Shown here in pieces: positions 6,365 to 14,156 of a DNA stretch of 23,330 nt. Position 1 is the stretch's first letter. Every line of letters starts with the position of its first letter. The DNA comes from JBBPZA01 sp038199375 (GTDB taxonomy: Bacteria; Actinomycetota; Thermoleophilia; Solirubrobacterales; Solirubrobacteraceae). Under the pieces are notes generated by a model. The model was not told where the DNA came from. It saw only the letters and a list, made by a program, of their open reading frames with translations, and made no database searches. Made by a program: the position numbers and the translations under genes. The stretch covers positions 1 through 23,330 of the forward strand of contig JBBPZA010000115.1 in assembly GCA_038199375.1 (NCBI GenBank), written 5' to 3'.

Positions 6365-8539
6365 ATGAGCAAGCTGTTCACCCTCCCCGCCGGGCGTACC
6401 GCCAAGTACCTGCTGTTCGCCGGCTGGTTCGTCGCGATCTTCCTCGCGTTCGCCACCCAGCTTCCGACCAAGTTCACCGACGCCGAGAAGAACGAGTCGA
6501 GCTCCTTCCTGCCCGGCGACGCCGAGTCGACCAAGGCGCTCGAGGTCACCGAGAAGCTCCAGGGCGGCGAGCAGGCGGCCACGGTGGTCGTCTACCGCCG
6601 CGACGGCGGGCTGACCGCCGACGACCGCGCGAAGATCGCCTCCGATCGCGGCAAGCTCAACGCCAAGCGCTTCCGCAACACGACGCCCTTCGCCGCCCCC
6701 GTCTTCTCGCAGGACGGCACCTCCGCCCTCCTGGTCAACCAGATAGAGGGCGACGGCGAGTCGGACACCCTGCTCGACCCGGTCGACTCCTACCGCGAGA
6801 CGGTCTCCGATCCGGGCGGCGGGCTCGAGGTCAAGGTCACCGGCGCCGCGGGCTACTCGGCGGACGCCATCAAGGTCTTCGAGAACATCAACGGGACGCT
6901 GCTGCTCGCGGCGGGCCTCCTCGTCTTCGTGCTGCTCATCCTCATCTACCGCAGCCCGCTGCTGATCTGGATCCCGCTCATAGCGGTGATCTTCGCCGAA
7001 GTAGCCTCGGAATCGGTCGGATGGCTGCTCACCGAGGCCGGCATCACCGTCAACGGGCAGTCGTCCTCGATCCTCTCGGTGCTCGTGCTCGGCGCGGGCA
7101 CCGACTACGCGCTGCTGCTCGTCTCGCGCTACCGCGAGGAGCTGCGCAGGCACAAGGACAAGCACGAGGCGATGGCGCTCGCGCTGCGCACCGCCGGGCC
7201 GGCGATCTTCGCCTCGGGGATGACGGTGATCGCCGGCCTGCTGTGCCTTTCGCTGGCCGAGGTCAACGGTACGTCGGGCCTGGGGCCGATCGGCGCGATC
7301 GGCATCGCGGTGGCCATGATCTCGATGCTCACGGTGCTGCCGGCCATGCTCACCATCACCGGGCGCGCCTTCTTCTGGCCGTTCGTCCCGCGCTTCGGCG
7401 AACAGGGCGCCGACGAGACCCACGGCGCCTGGCGGCGCGTCGCCGAGAGGGTGGCGCGCAGCCCGCGGCGCGTCTGGATCGGCGGGCTCGTGCTGCTCCT
7501 CGTCCTGGCCGCGGGCAACCTCAACTTCTCCAACGGACTCAACACGGGAAACAGCTTCCGCGGCGAGGTCGAGTCCGTCGAGGGTCAGAAGCTGCTCGAG
7601 AAGGGCTTCCCCGCCGGCGCGAACGCGCCCACCGACGTGATCGTGCAGGACCGCGAGAAGGTTCCGGCGGTAACCAGCGCGCTCCAGGGCACCGAGGGCG
7701 TCGAGCAGGTGCGCCCGGTGGCCGAGGGCGCCGAGGGCGTGCTGCTCCAGGCGACGCTCACCCGTGAGCCCTACTCCACCGAGGCCTTCGGCCTCGTTCC
7801 CAACCTACGCGAGGCCGTCAAGCGCGCCGGCGGTCAGAGCACGCTGGTCGGCGGCCCGACGGCGATCGAGCACGACCTGCGCGAGTCCGCCGCGCGTGAC
7901 ACGCGGCTCATCGTGCCGATAGCGGTGCTCGTGGTCTTCCTGATCCTGGTCGCCCTGCTGCGCGCGCTCGTGCTTCCGCTGCTGCTGATCGGCACCGTGA
8001 TCGTGTCCTTCGCGGCGGCGATGGGCGTCGGCTCGGTCGTCTTCGACGTGATCTTCGGCTTCCCGGGTGCCGATCCCTCGCTTCCGCTGTTCGCCTTCGT
8101 CTTCCTGGTCGCGCTGGGCATCGACTACAACATCTTCCTGATGACCCGGGCGCGGGAAGAGACGCTCGGGCACGGCACCCGAGCGGGGATGCTGCGCGCC
8201 GTCGCGGTGACCGGCGGGGTTATCAGCGCGGCCGGGATCGTGCTCGCCGGGACCTTCTCGGTACTCGGCGTCCTTCCCCTCGTCTTCCTCACCGAGATCG
8301 GGTTCGTCGTCGCCTTCGGCGTGCTGCTCGACACCTTCCTCGTGCGCTCGGTCCTCGTTCCGGCGCTCGTGTTCGACATCGGCACGAAGGTGTGGTGGCC
8401 CTCGACTCTCGCGCAGGCGATCGATCGCCGCGAGCCGTTCCGCCCCGAGGCCGACCGCCTGGCGGCCGAGCACGCCGACGGGGACGGCGGTGGATCCGGA
8501 CGGCGGCTCGAGCCGATCGGAGGGCACGAGCGCGAGTAG
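6365..8539 (+). CDS. MMPL/RND-family membrane transporter
   Basis: 724 residues in two homologous halves. Each half has one N-terminal membrane helix (first at about residues 13-33), a large extracytoplasmic loop and a bundle of five helices. The paired proton-relay motifs are visible: GAGTDYALLLVSRYREE with Asp near 247 and LGIDYNIFLMTRAREE with Asp near 587. Actinobacterial MmpL proteins export lipids, siderophores or drugs using the proton gradient. This one is shorter than mycobacterial MmpL3/MmpL4 and resembles the YdfJ-type drug/lipid exporters. No MmpS partner or TetR regulator is adjacent, so the cargo is unknown. AGGGAC lies six bases before the ATG as a weak ribosome site. The C-terminus is a short charged tail. 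Confidence 0.92.
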   Translation: MSKLFTLPAGRTAKYLLFAGWFVAIFLAFATQLPTKFTDAEKNESSSFLPGDAESTKALEVTEKLQGGEQAATVVVYRRDGGLTADDRAKIASDRGKLNAKRFRNTTPFAAPVFSQDGTSALLVNQIEGDGESDTLLDPVDSYRETVSDPGGGLEVKVTGAAGYSADAIKVFENINGTLLLAAGLLVFVLLILIYRSPLLIWIPLIAVIFAEVASESVGWLLTEAGITVNGQSSSILSVLVLGAGTDYALLLVSRYREELRRHKDKHEAMALALRTAGPAIFASGMTVIAGLLCLSLAEVNGTSGLGPIGAIGIAVAMISMLTVLPAMLTITGRAFFWPFVPRFGEQGADETHGAWRRVAERVARSPRRVWIGGLVLLLVLAAGNLNFSNGLNTGNSFRGEVESVEGQKLLEKGFPAGANAPTDVIVQDREKVPAVTSALQGTEGVEQVRPVAEGAEGVLLQATLTREPYSTEAFGLVPNLREAVKRAGGQSTLVGGPTAIEHDLRESAARDTRLIVPIAVLVVFLILVALLRALVLPLLLIGTVIVSFAAAMGVGSVVFDVIFGFPGADPSLPLFAFVFLVALGIDYNIFLMTRAREETLGHGTRAGMLRAVAVTGGVISAAGIVLAGTFSVLGVLPLVFLTEIGFVVAFGVLLDTFLVRSVLVPALVFDIGTKVWWPSTLAQAIDRREPFRPEADRLAAEHADGDGGGSGRRLEPIGGHERE

Positions 8540-8552
8540 GGTTCGCCCGCGC

Positions 8553-8649
8553 CGCGTCATCCGGGCCTCAGGCGCGAGCATCCCGCTTGGCCAGCGCGAG
8601 TCGCGCCATCCGGGTTTCAACCGCCGAGCAGCACCCTGGCCAGCGCGAG
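8553..8649. repeat. Tandem imperfect duplication, 49-bp period, at the 3' end of the M20 peptidase gene
   Basis: Units 8553-8600 and 8602-8649 share the ends CGCG-CATCCGGG and TGGCCAGCGCGAG, with a diverged centre and one compensating indel; I estimate 75-80% identity. The right unit encodes the last codons and stop of the peptidase gene on the minus strand (LALARVLLGG-stop). The left unit would read LALAKRDARA-stop at the same place, so the duplication copied the gene end including its TGA. Confidence 0.65.
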
Positions 8650-9753
8650 CGCGATCTCTGCGCGCGGGCGCACCGACGTACGGCCGACGAACTCGTCGGG
8701 GTGGTGGGCGCCCCCGCCGCGCGGCCCAAGCCCGTCGATCGTCCGGGGAACGGTCAATGCGAGGTGGCTTGCGTCGCTCGCGCCGCCCCGCGCAGCGGCG
8801 GCGATCGGCCGCCCCGCCGGCGCGCTCGCGCCCTCGAGCGCGGCCGCGACCTTGGCGGTGGTGTCCATCCCGGGCCACGCGCGCACCTGCTCGGCGTGCA
8901 GGTCGACGCCGTCGATGCTCTCGGGGATCTCCGCGAGCACGGGAGCGAAGGCTTCGAGGTGGTCGGCGCGGACGTCGACCAGCAGCTCGCCGGAAGGGGG
9001 AACCACGTTCAGGGCGTTGCCGGAGCGCATGACGGTCGGTACGACCGTGAGCCGGTCGGCCCCCGAGGGAGCGTGCAGAGCGGCCAACCGCCGCGCCACC
9101 TCCGCCACCGCAAGGAGCGCGTTGCGGCCCTGGTCGGGGGCCGAGCCTGCATGGGCGGCGCGTCCTTGCGCGGTGATCCGCAGCGCACCCGCGGCCTTGC
9201 GGCGAACCACGACCGCCTCGTCGCCCTCGCACCGCTCGCCCGCCTCGAAGCACAGGCAGCCGTCCCAGCCCGCGAAGCGCTGCGCGTGCGCGAAGGGCGC
9301 GGTGCGCCACTCTTCGTCTACCACGAGCAGAAGAGCGACCTCGGCATAGTCCTCGGCCCGGGCCGCGAGCGCGCGCAGGACCCCGAGCGCGAGCACCACG
9401 CCGCCCTTCATGTCGATCGCGCCCGATCCCGCGAGGCGATCTCCGTCGGGGAGCGCCTCCAGCGGGCGGTGCTCCTCGTGGGCCACGACCGTGTCTAGGT
9501 GTCCCAGGAGCAGGAGGCGGCCCGTGCCCGTCCCCGGCAGCGAAACCAGGAGGTCGGGCGCGTGGTCGGGCGAGGAGCAGGGCAGCCGCTCCACCTGAGT
9601 GCGGTCGGGGAGGGCCAGGCAGGCGACCGCGACGGCCTCCTCGGCCGCCTTCGCGTCCCCGCTGGGCGAGGAGACCGCGACGAGCGCGGCGAGGTCGCCC
9701 TCGAACCTTGCGTCGATCTCCTGCGCCGCGGCCGCGATCCAGGGATCGATCAC
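8617..9753 (-). CDS. M20-family metallopeptidase/amidohydrolase
   Basis: 378 residues from GTG 9753; no good ribosome site is seen. A di-zinc M20 hydrolase: GHLDTV (His85, Asp87), GSGAIDMKGG (bridging Asp114), DEEW (catalytic Glu147 and ligand Glu148), FEAGE in the middle and HHPDEF near the C-terminus supply the metal set. The dimerisation domain sits between, with GRAAHAGSAPDQGRNAL, the usual hydrogen-bonding His region. Relatives include carboxypeptidase G2, ArgE/DapE deacylases and succinyl-diaminopimelate desuccinylase. The layout with GHLDTVV-HEE is closest to the glutamate carboxypeptidase-like branch. It lies 69 bases downstream of glutamine synthetase on the same strand, which would suit an enzyme releasing glutamate or another amino acid, but this is inference. 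Confidence 0.88.
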   Translation of the reverse strand: MIDPWIAAAAQEIDARFEGDLAALVAVSSPSGDAKAAEEAVAVACLALPDRTQVERLPCSSPDHAPDLLVSLPGTGTGRLLLLGHLDTVVAHEEHRPLEALPDGDRLAGSGAIDMKGGVVLALGVLRALAARAEDYAEVALLLVVDEEWRTAPFAHAQRFAGWDGCLCFEAGERCEGDEAVVVRRKAAGALRITAQGRAAHAGSAPDQGRNALLAVAEVARRLAALHAPSGADRLTVVPTVMRSGNALNVVPPSGELLVDVRADHLEAFAPVLAEIPESIDGVDLHAEQVRAWPGMDTTAKVAAALEGASAPAGRPIAAAARGGASDASHLALTVPRTIDGLGPRGGGAHHPDEFVGRTSVRPRAEIALALARVLLGG

Positions 9754-9822
9754 GCGGGGGAAGTGCCCGTCGCGCGCACGGTCATCGTGACCAGTAGGTG
9801 AGCAGCCGCTTGCGGTGTGGCG

Positions 9823-11160
9823 TCAAAGAACCGGCAGGTACCGCTCGAGCTCCCAGGGGGTGACCTGCACGCGGTAGTCCTCCCACTCCTGGCGCTTGAT
9901 CTCGACGTAGCGGTTGAACATGTGCTCGCCGAGGGTGCGCAGGACGAGCTCTGACTCCGAGGTGAGCTCGATGGCCTCGCCGAGGGTCTCGGGCAGCTGC
10001 TCGATGCCCAGGCGCTTGCGGTCGTCGGGCGAGAGGTGGTAGAGGTTCTTGTCCATCGGCTCGGGCAGCTCGTAGCCCTTCTCGATGCCCTCGAGCCCGG
10101 CCTGGAGCAGCGCCGCGAAGGTCAGGTACGGGTTGCAGGCGGGGTCGGGGCAGCGCAACTCCATGCGGGTGGCCTGCTCCTTGCCGGGGTGATAGAGCGG
10201 CACGCGGACCAGCGCCGAGCGGTTGCGCCGCGACCATGCGCAGTAGACCGGCGCCTCGAAGCCGGGCACCAGGCGCTTGTAGGAGTTGACCCACTGGGCG
10301 AAGATCGAGCAGATCTCCCGGGCGTGGCGCAGCTGGCCGGCGATGAACGCCTTGCCGACGTCGGACAGGAAGTACTGATCGTCGCCGTCGAAGAACGCGT
10401 TGCGCTCGCCCCGAAAGAGCGACTGGTGGGTGTGCATCCCGGAGCCGTTCTCGCCGAACAGGGGCTTGGGCATGAAGGTCGCGTGCCATCCGTACTTCAT
10501 GGCGTACTCCTTGACGGTGATCCGGTAGGTCATGCAGTCGTCGGCCATCTTCAGGGCATCGGCGTAGCGCATGTCGATCTCGTGCTGGGAGGGCCCCACC
10601 TCGTGGTGGGTGTACTCGACGTGGATGCCGAGCTGCTCGAGGGCCAGCACCGTCTCGCGCCGGACGTCGGAGCCGGCGTCGAGCGTCGTGAGGTCGAAGT
10701 AGCCGCCCTCGTCGAGGACCTCCGTGCTCTTGGAGTCGCGAAAGTAGAAGTACTCGAGCTCGGGGCCGACGTTGAAGCGATCGAAGCCCATCGCGCTGGC
10801 CCGCTCCAGCGCCCGGCGCAGGACGAACCGTGGGTCGCCCTCGTAAGGCTCGCGCTCGGGGGTGACGACGTCGCAGAACATCCGCCCCACCCCCTGCTCG
10901 GTCGGCCGCCAGGGGAGCGGCGCGAAGGTCGAGGCGTCGGGCATCGCGATCATGTCGGACTCCTCGATCGCGTTGAAGCCGGTGATCGAGGAGCCGTCGA
11001 AGCCCATGCCCCCCTCGAAGGCGTCCTCGAGCTCCTGGCTGTTGATCGAGAAGGACTTCAGCTGCCCGAGGATGTCGGTGAACCACAGTCGGATGAAGCG
11101 CAAGTCGAGGTCCTCGACGAGTGCCATGACATCGTCGGCGGTCTTCGGCTGATCGGCCAC
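9823..11160 (-). CDS. glnA: Glutamine synthetase type I (alpha-like)
   Basis: 445 residues from GTG 11160, decided by GGAGG seven bases upstream. Makes glutamine from glutamate, ammonia and ATP in a cytosolic dodecamer. Seen: the N-terminal beta-grasp domain with GGMGFDGSSITGF, the metal-binding GPELEYF, HHEVGPSQHEID, and the ATP/glutamate site MPKPLFGENGSGMHTHQSL. Further on are the NRSALVRVP stretch with the flap region before it, the RCPDPACNPYL block, and a C-terminus EWEDYRVQVTPWELERYLPVL very like Bacillus GlnA. The 445-residue length without the beta-type insertion argues for GSI-alpha, normally controlled by feedback and GlnR/TnrA-type proteins rather than adenylylation. A Tyr in KNLYHLSPDD lies where beta enzymes are adenylylated, so that regulation cannot be excluded by eye. 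Confidence 0.95.
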   Translation of the reverse strand: MADQPKTADDVMALVEDLDLRFIRLWFTDILGQLKSFSINSQELEDAFEGGMGFDGSSITGFNAIEESDMIAMPDASTFAPLPWRPTEQGVGRMFCDVVTPEREPYEGDPRFVLRRALERASAMGFDRFNVGPELEYFYFRDSKSTEVLDEGGYFDLTTLDAGSDVRRETVLALEQLGIHVEYTHHEVGPSQHEIDMRYADALKMADDCMTYRITVKEYAMKYGWHATFMPKPLFGENGSGMHTHQSLFRGERNAFFDGDDQYFLSDVGKAFIAGQLRHAREICSIFAQWVNSYKRLVPGFEAPVYCAWSRRNRSALVRVPLYHPGKEQATRMELRCPDPACNPYLTFAALLQAGLEGIEKGYELPEPMDKNLYHLSPDDRKRLGIEQLPETLGEAIELTSESELVLRTLGEHMFNRYVEIKRQEWEDYRVQVTPWELERYLPVL

Positions 11161-11167
11161 GGGGAGA

Positions 11168-11172
11168 CCTCC
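11168..11172 (-). promoter_or_regulatory. Shine-Dalgarno site of glnA
   Basis: GGAGG on the minus strand with a 7-base spacer before GTG 11160. The site fixes the GTG start. The 78-base gap to the hxlR-like stop at 11239 is long enough for a separate promoter, but none is obvious. Confidence 0.75.
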
Positions 11173-11238
11173 GGGTAGGAGCGGAAAGGAGCCGCGAGCC
11201 TACCGCGCACCGACGGACTCAGGGGCGCTCGTGGCCCG

Positions 11239-11553
11239 TCAGACCAGCCAGCGGCGCGCCCAGGCCTGAAGCTGGACGACGGCCGGCTCGAGCTGCTCGC
11301 CCATCTCGGTGAGCGCGTACTCGACGCGGATGGGCGGGCCGTCGAGGACCGTTCGGCGGATGAGGCCGCGCGCCTCGAGCTCCTTCATGCGCTCGGAGAG
11401 CAGCCGGTCGGAGAGCTCGGGCACGGCCGAGGCGATCTGGGAGAAGCGAAGCGGCGCGTGGGAGACCATGAGCACCTGGACGATCGCGCCGGTCCAGCGC
11501 TTGCCTATGAGCTCGACGGCCTCGTGGTAGTGCGGGCAGCAGCTACGCGGCAT
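11239..11553 (-). CDS. HxlR-family winged-helix transcriptional regulator
   Basis: 104 residues, the full normal length. Begins MPRSCCPHYHEAVELIGKRW, followed by the helix-turn-helix and wing: LRFSQIASAVPELSDRLLSERMKELEARGLIRR then YALTEMGEQLEPAVVQLQAWARRWL. HxlR proteins are dimeric DNA binders that usually sense thiol-reactive compounds, aldehydes or quinones through an N-terminal Cys. This one has two adjacent cysteines (5-6) at that position. It sits 8 bases after the AhpD-fold gene with GGAG just before the ATG, so it probably autoregulates a two-gene operon from the symmetric site at 12145-12159. Confidence 0.9.
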   Translation of the reverse strand: MPRSCCPHYHEAVELIGKRWTGAIVQVLMVSHAPLRFSQIASAVPELSDRLLSERMKELEARGLIRRTVLDGPPIRVEYALTEMGEQLEPAVVQLQAWARRWLV

Positions 11554-11561
11554 GCTCCGTT

Positions 11562-12128
11562 TCAGGCCGCGCGCAGGCGCATCGTGCGCGACTCCTCGGC
11601 CGAGCCGTCCACGGGCACGTCCCCCGCGACGTTGACCAGCGCGGTGAAGCTCTCCAGCGCGACGTAGGCGATCGCCTCGAGGATCTCCTCGTCGCTCCAG
11701 CCGGCCTCGCGGGCCTCTTCGTGGACGTGCATGGGCGGCCGGCCCTCGTCGAGGACGAGCTTGAGGTACCGCAGCAGGGCCGACTCACGCTCGTCGCGGG
11801 AGTCGAACTCCCTGGCCAGGGCGACCTCGTCAAGCGACAGGCCGGCGGCGCGGGCCGCGCGCTCGTGGAGCGCGATCCCCGGCGCGGACCGGTGGTGGTC
11901 GGCCACCGCGAGGGCGATGCGCTCGAGCGTGGCGCGGCCGAGCTTGCCGTGGCGAAGCTCTGACCGGAACCGTGCGTACGCACGCAGGGCGGCGGGCGAG
12001 CCGGCCAGGACGCCGAGGAAGTTCGGCAGCTGGCCGCCGGTCGCGAGCGCCCCCTTGAGCACGGGCATCGAAGCCTCGGGCGCGGTGAGGTCGTCGTGGA
12101 TGTGGAATCTGCTCATCGTGGTCTTCAT
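11562..12128 (-). CDS. AhpD/carboxymuconolactone-decarboxylase-fold protein lacking the CxxC pair
   Basis: 188 residues, all-helical. Typical layout: LPNFLGVLAGSPAALRAYARF, then LERIALAVADHHRSAPGIALHERAARAAGLS, ending with SDEEILEAIAYVALESFTALVNVAGDVPVD. In AhpD-type peroxidase partners the middle reads C-x-x-C-x-x-x-H. Here the cysteine positions are Ser81 and Gly84, while the His (88) is kept. Thiol peroxidase or lipoyl-linked disulfide chemistry therefore looks impossible; a non-redox decarboxylase/isomerase-like or binding role is more likely. The next gene is an HxlR regulator, a common pairing for detoxification genes. The start ATG 12128 has AGGTGA seven bases upstream; ATG 12116 is an alternative. 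Confidence 0.82.
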   Translation of the reverse strand: MKTTMSRFHIHDDLTAPEASMPVLKGALATGGQLPNFLGVLAGSPAALRAYARFRSELRHGKLGRATLERIALAVADHHRSAPGIALHERAARAAGLSLDEVALAREFDSRDERESALLRYLKLVLDEGRPPMHVHEEAREAGWSDEEILEAIAYVALESFTALVNVAGDVPVDGSAEESRTMRLRAA

Positions 12129-12144
12129 GGGGTCACCTGGGGAT

Positions 12145-12159
12145 CTTACTTTGTGTAAG
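12145..12159 (-). promoter_or_regulatory. Candidate HxlR operator and -10 element upstream of the AhpD-fold gene
   Basis: CTTAC-N5-GTAAG, a perfect 5+5 inverted repeat, lies 17 bases before the ATG at 12128. TTAC...GTAA half-sites with this kind of spacing are typical of HxlR/YodB-type operators. The minus-strand hexamer TAAGAT (12148-12143) inside it fits TAnnnT and could be the -10. That would give a leader of about 8 bases and repression by occlusion. No matching -35 is seen. Confidence 0.5.
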
Positions 12160-12257
12160 TGTACCCGCCCGGCGGCGGGAACGGGGACGGCTGTCCGATG
12201 CCGCTACCCGTTATACGCCGGGTGATAAAGAGCAGTTCAGCCTGGTAGGTGGCGCGC

Positions 12258-13091
12258 CTAATACCGGGCGCGCACGGGCCCCGAACCGGCGAAGGCGAGA
12301 ATCGCCTTGGCCCCCGCCGTGATGTCGAGCACGAAGCCGGGAGCGAAGGGGCCGCGGTCGACGACGGGAACGGTGAGAAAGCGCCCGTTGTAGGACAGGA
12401 CCACCGGGGTGCCGCAGGGAAGCGTGCGATGGGCGACGCCCCGCAGCGTCGTGGTCAGCGTCTGGCCGCAGGCGGTTCGGTTGCCGTAGAGCCCCGGCCC
12501 GTACCAGGTCGCCATCCGGGCGCTCATCCGGCGGCGGGCGAGCGCCTGCCGGGTGGCCGGGCCGACGCGGCCGTCGGCGTCGAGGCCGGCCTGGCGCTGG
12601 AAGCGCCGCGCCACGCGGGCGGTCCGGGCGCCGAAGTCGCCGTCGGGCGGGAGGCCCAGCAGGCGCTGCAGCGTGCGGACGTCTCGCCCGCGCATCCCGC
12701 GGCGCAAGCCGCGGGCGCCGAGGTCCGCGGTGAAGTAGCGCCGGCTCGGCCGTCGAGCGCGCCGCCGGCCGCCTCGACGACATGGGCGCTTCCGGCGCAC
12801 CAGTGCACGGGCGGTCGCCCTCCCCGCGATCCCGTCGGCGCGCAGGCAGCGCGAGCGTTGGTAGCGAATCACCGCCACCTTGGTGCGCCGGCCGAAGCGA
12901 CCGTCGACGCGCCCCCGGAAGAGCTCCATGCGCTTGAGCTTGATCTGCAGCGAGCGAACGTCGGGGCCCCTGCTGCCGACCTTGAGCGGGCGCTCGCCGA
13001 GGCTCGCGGCCTTTCCGGTCGCGACGACGACGAAAATCAGCGCCACGCCCATGAGGACCGCCCACAGGGCGATCCGATCCGGTCGGACCAT
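12258..13091 (-). CDS. Exported double peptidoglycan-binding / RlpA-like DPBB protein
   Basis: 277 residues from ATG 13091, chosen because it places a membrane or signal helix (IALWAVLMGVALIFVVV, about residues 8-24) at the N-terminus; an upstream ATG at 13139 would add a charged leader. Two PG_binding_1 repeats follow: LGSRGPDVRSLQ-type KVGSRGPDVRSLQIKL with VDGRFGRRTKVAVIRYQ near 37-80, and GMRGRDVRTLQRLLGLPPDG with FGARTARVARRFQ near 138-180. The C-terminal double-psi beta-barrel has ATWYGPGLYGNRTACGQ and NGRFLTVPVVDRGPF with the Asp used by RlpA lytic transglycosylases. Likely cell-wall associated and active in wall turnover. It lies 66 bases after the TraR-like gene on the same strand. 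Confidence 0.85.
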   Translation of the reverse strand: MVRPDRIALWAVLMGVALIFVVVATGKAASLGERPLKVGSRGPDVRSLQIKLKRMELFRGRVDGRFGRRTKVAVIRYQRSRCLRADGIAGRATARALVRRKRPCRRGGRRRARRPSRRYFTADLGARGLRRGMRGRDVRTLQRLLGLPPDGDFGARTARVARRFQRQAGLDADGRVGPATRQALARRRMSARMATWYGPGLYGNRTACGQTLTTTLRGVAHRTLPCGTPVVLSYNGRFLTVPVVDRGPFAPGFVLDITAGAKAILAFAGSGPVRARY

Positions 13092-13157
13092 ATCCCTTCT
13101 TCGGTCGCTTGCGGAGGCGAGCCGCGTCGCGACAGGCAAGAGGATAGAGGGGGTCGC

Positions 13158-13499
13158 TCAGCCGCCGCGCTCGTAGCGCGACTGCTCCTCGACGGTCCGT
13201 TCGGCCCAGGGGACCGCTTCGAGGCGGGCGTCGGGGATCGGCTCGCCGCTCTCGATAGAGCGACCGTAGGTCCCCTCCTCCAGGCGACGCTCGGCCCTCT
13301 CGATCGCCTCGAGCTCCTGGCGCAGCGGCGCAGCAAGCCCCTCGTCGCGCTCGCTCTCGTAGAGCTCGGATCCCTGATCGGCGGGATGCTGATCGACGTG
13401 GGAGAGCTCCTCGTCGACCCCGTGGCCGAGGTTTGCGAGCTCCTGCTCGAGCCTTGCGCGCTCGCGCGCGAGCAGTTCCGCTGCACGGTTGCGGTCCAT
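13158..13499 (-). CDS. DksA/TraR-family protein without zinc-finger cysteines
   Basis: 113 residues from ATG 13499, two bases after the cytochrome c stop (TGA-CG-ATG), so clearly in the same operon. The N-terminal two-thirds is a helical hairpin (ARERARLEQELANL to LAAPLRQELEAIERAERRLEEG) with an acidic tip segment. The C-terminus GTYGRSIESGEPIPDARLEA-VPWAERTVEEQ is an unmistakable DksA/TraR zinc-finger sequence. All four zinc cysteines are replaced: Ser81, Ser84, Thr102, Glu105. Cysteine-less DksA relatives exist in other bacteria, and I recall similar actinobacterial forms. Binding to the RNA polymerase secondary channel is plausible but undemonstrated for this type. Confidence 0.82.
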   Translation of the reverse strand: MDRNRAAELLARERARLEQELANLGHGVDEELSHVDQHPADQGSELYESERDEGLAAPLRQELEAIERAERRLEEGTYGRSIESGEPIPDARLEAVPWAERTVEEQSRYERGG

Positions 13500-13501
13500 C
13501 G

Positions 13502-14083
13502 TCACTTGTCCGGTGCGCTTCCCGGGCCGGCCTGACCGCCGGCCTTCTTTCCGCTCTGCGCCGGGGCCTCCTTGCACTGCTTGCTCTGCGGGTCTGAGGG
13601 GTGGGTCGCGCGTTCGATGAAGCAGGCCACGCTCGCGACATCCTCGCCGGTGACGAGGTTGGCAGGCATCGTCCCGTTGCCGCGGACAATGCCCTTGGCG
13701 ACGGCGTTGGCGACGACGACGTAGGTCGGGCGCAGCTTGTCGAGGTCCGGACCGACCTTGCCCACGGACTTGGCGGCCGACAGGGTGTGGCACTGGGCGC
13801 AGTACTGGCCGAAGAGCGCGCGCCCCTTCTCCTCGGAGGCGGTCAGCGTGATGCCCTCCGAGGCGATCTCGTTGTCTTCCTCGTGGCCCGCCAGGACCAG
13901 GGTGGGCAGGGCGACGCCGAAGCCCACGTAGACCCCGAGGATGACGACGGAGGCAGTCCGGCCGGGTCGGCGACCTTGGCGGGGCGCCGACTCCCGCGCG
14001 CGCCGCGGCCCGCCTCGGACCGCGACCAAGAACATGGCCAGCCCGACTACGACCCAGAGGAGGATGAAGGCGAGGGCACTCAC
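13502..14083 (-). CDS. Membrane-anchored monohaem cytochrome c
   Basis: 193 residues from GTG 14083, chosen because it starts directly at the first membrane helix (SALAFILLWVVVGLAMFLVAV); longer frames upstream are low-complexity. A second helix (TASVVILGVYVGFGVALPTLVLA) follows at about 44-66, leaving the C-terminal domain outside the membrane. The haem motif is CAQCH at residues 95-99, and the axial Met is probably Met139 in GNGTMPANLV, giving a class I cytochrome c fold with GKVGPDLDKL between. The tail (AQSGKKAGGQAGPGSAPDK) is disordered. It probably transfers electrons in the respiratory chain; no oxidase or bc1 gene is in the window. First gene of a run with the TraR-like and RlpA-like genes, divergent from the phosphoribosyltransferase. 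Confidence 0.85.
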   Translation of the reverse strand: MSALAFILLWVVVGLAMFLVAVRGGPRRARESAPRQGRRPGRTASVVILGVYVGFGVALPTLVLAGHEEDNEIASEGITLTASEEKGRALFGQYCAQCHTLSAAKSVGKVGPDLDKLRPTYVVVANAVAKGIVRGNGTMPANLVTGEDVASVACFIERATHPSDPQSKQCKEAPAQSGKKAGGQAGPGSAPDK

Positions 14084-14156
14084 GGCGGGCGGGACCTTAT
14101 CGTGGGCCGCGGCCACGGGGGTAGGCAGCCGGAGGTGGGGACGGTACGGTCGCTCC

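Noticed and set aside
10036..11178. 380-codon open frame antisense to glutamine synthetase
   Set aside because: Mirror of a highly conserved gene in GC-rich DNA; Val/Leu/Gly/Asp-rich product with no recognisable domain.
12206..12223. ACCCG-N8-CGGGT as a terminator of the RlpA-like gene
   Set aside because: Only a 5-bp stem with an 8-base loop and no T-run; too weak to call in such GC-rich DNA.
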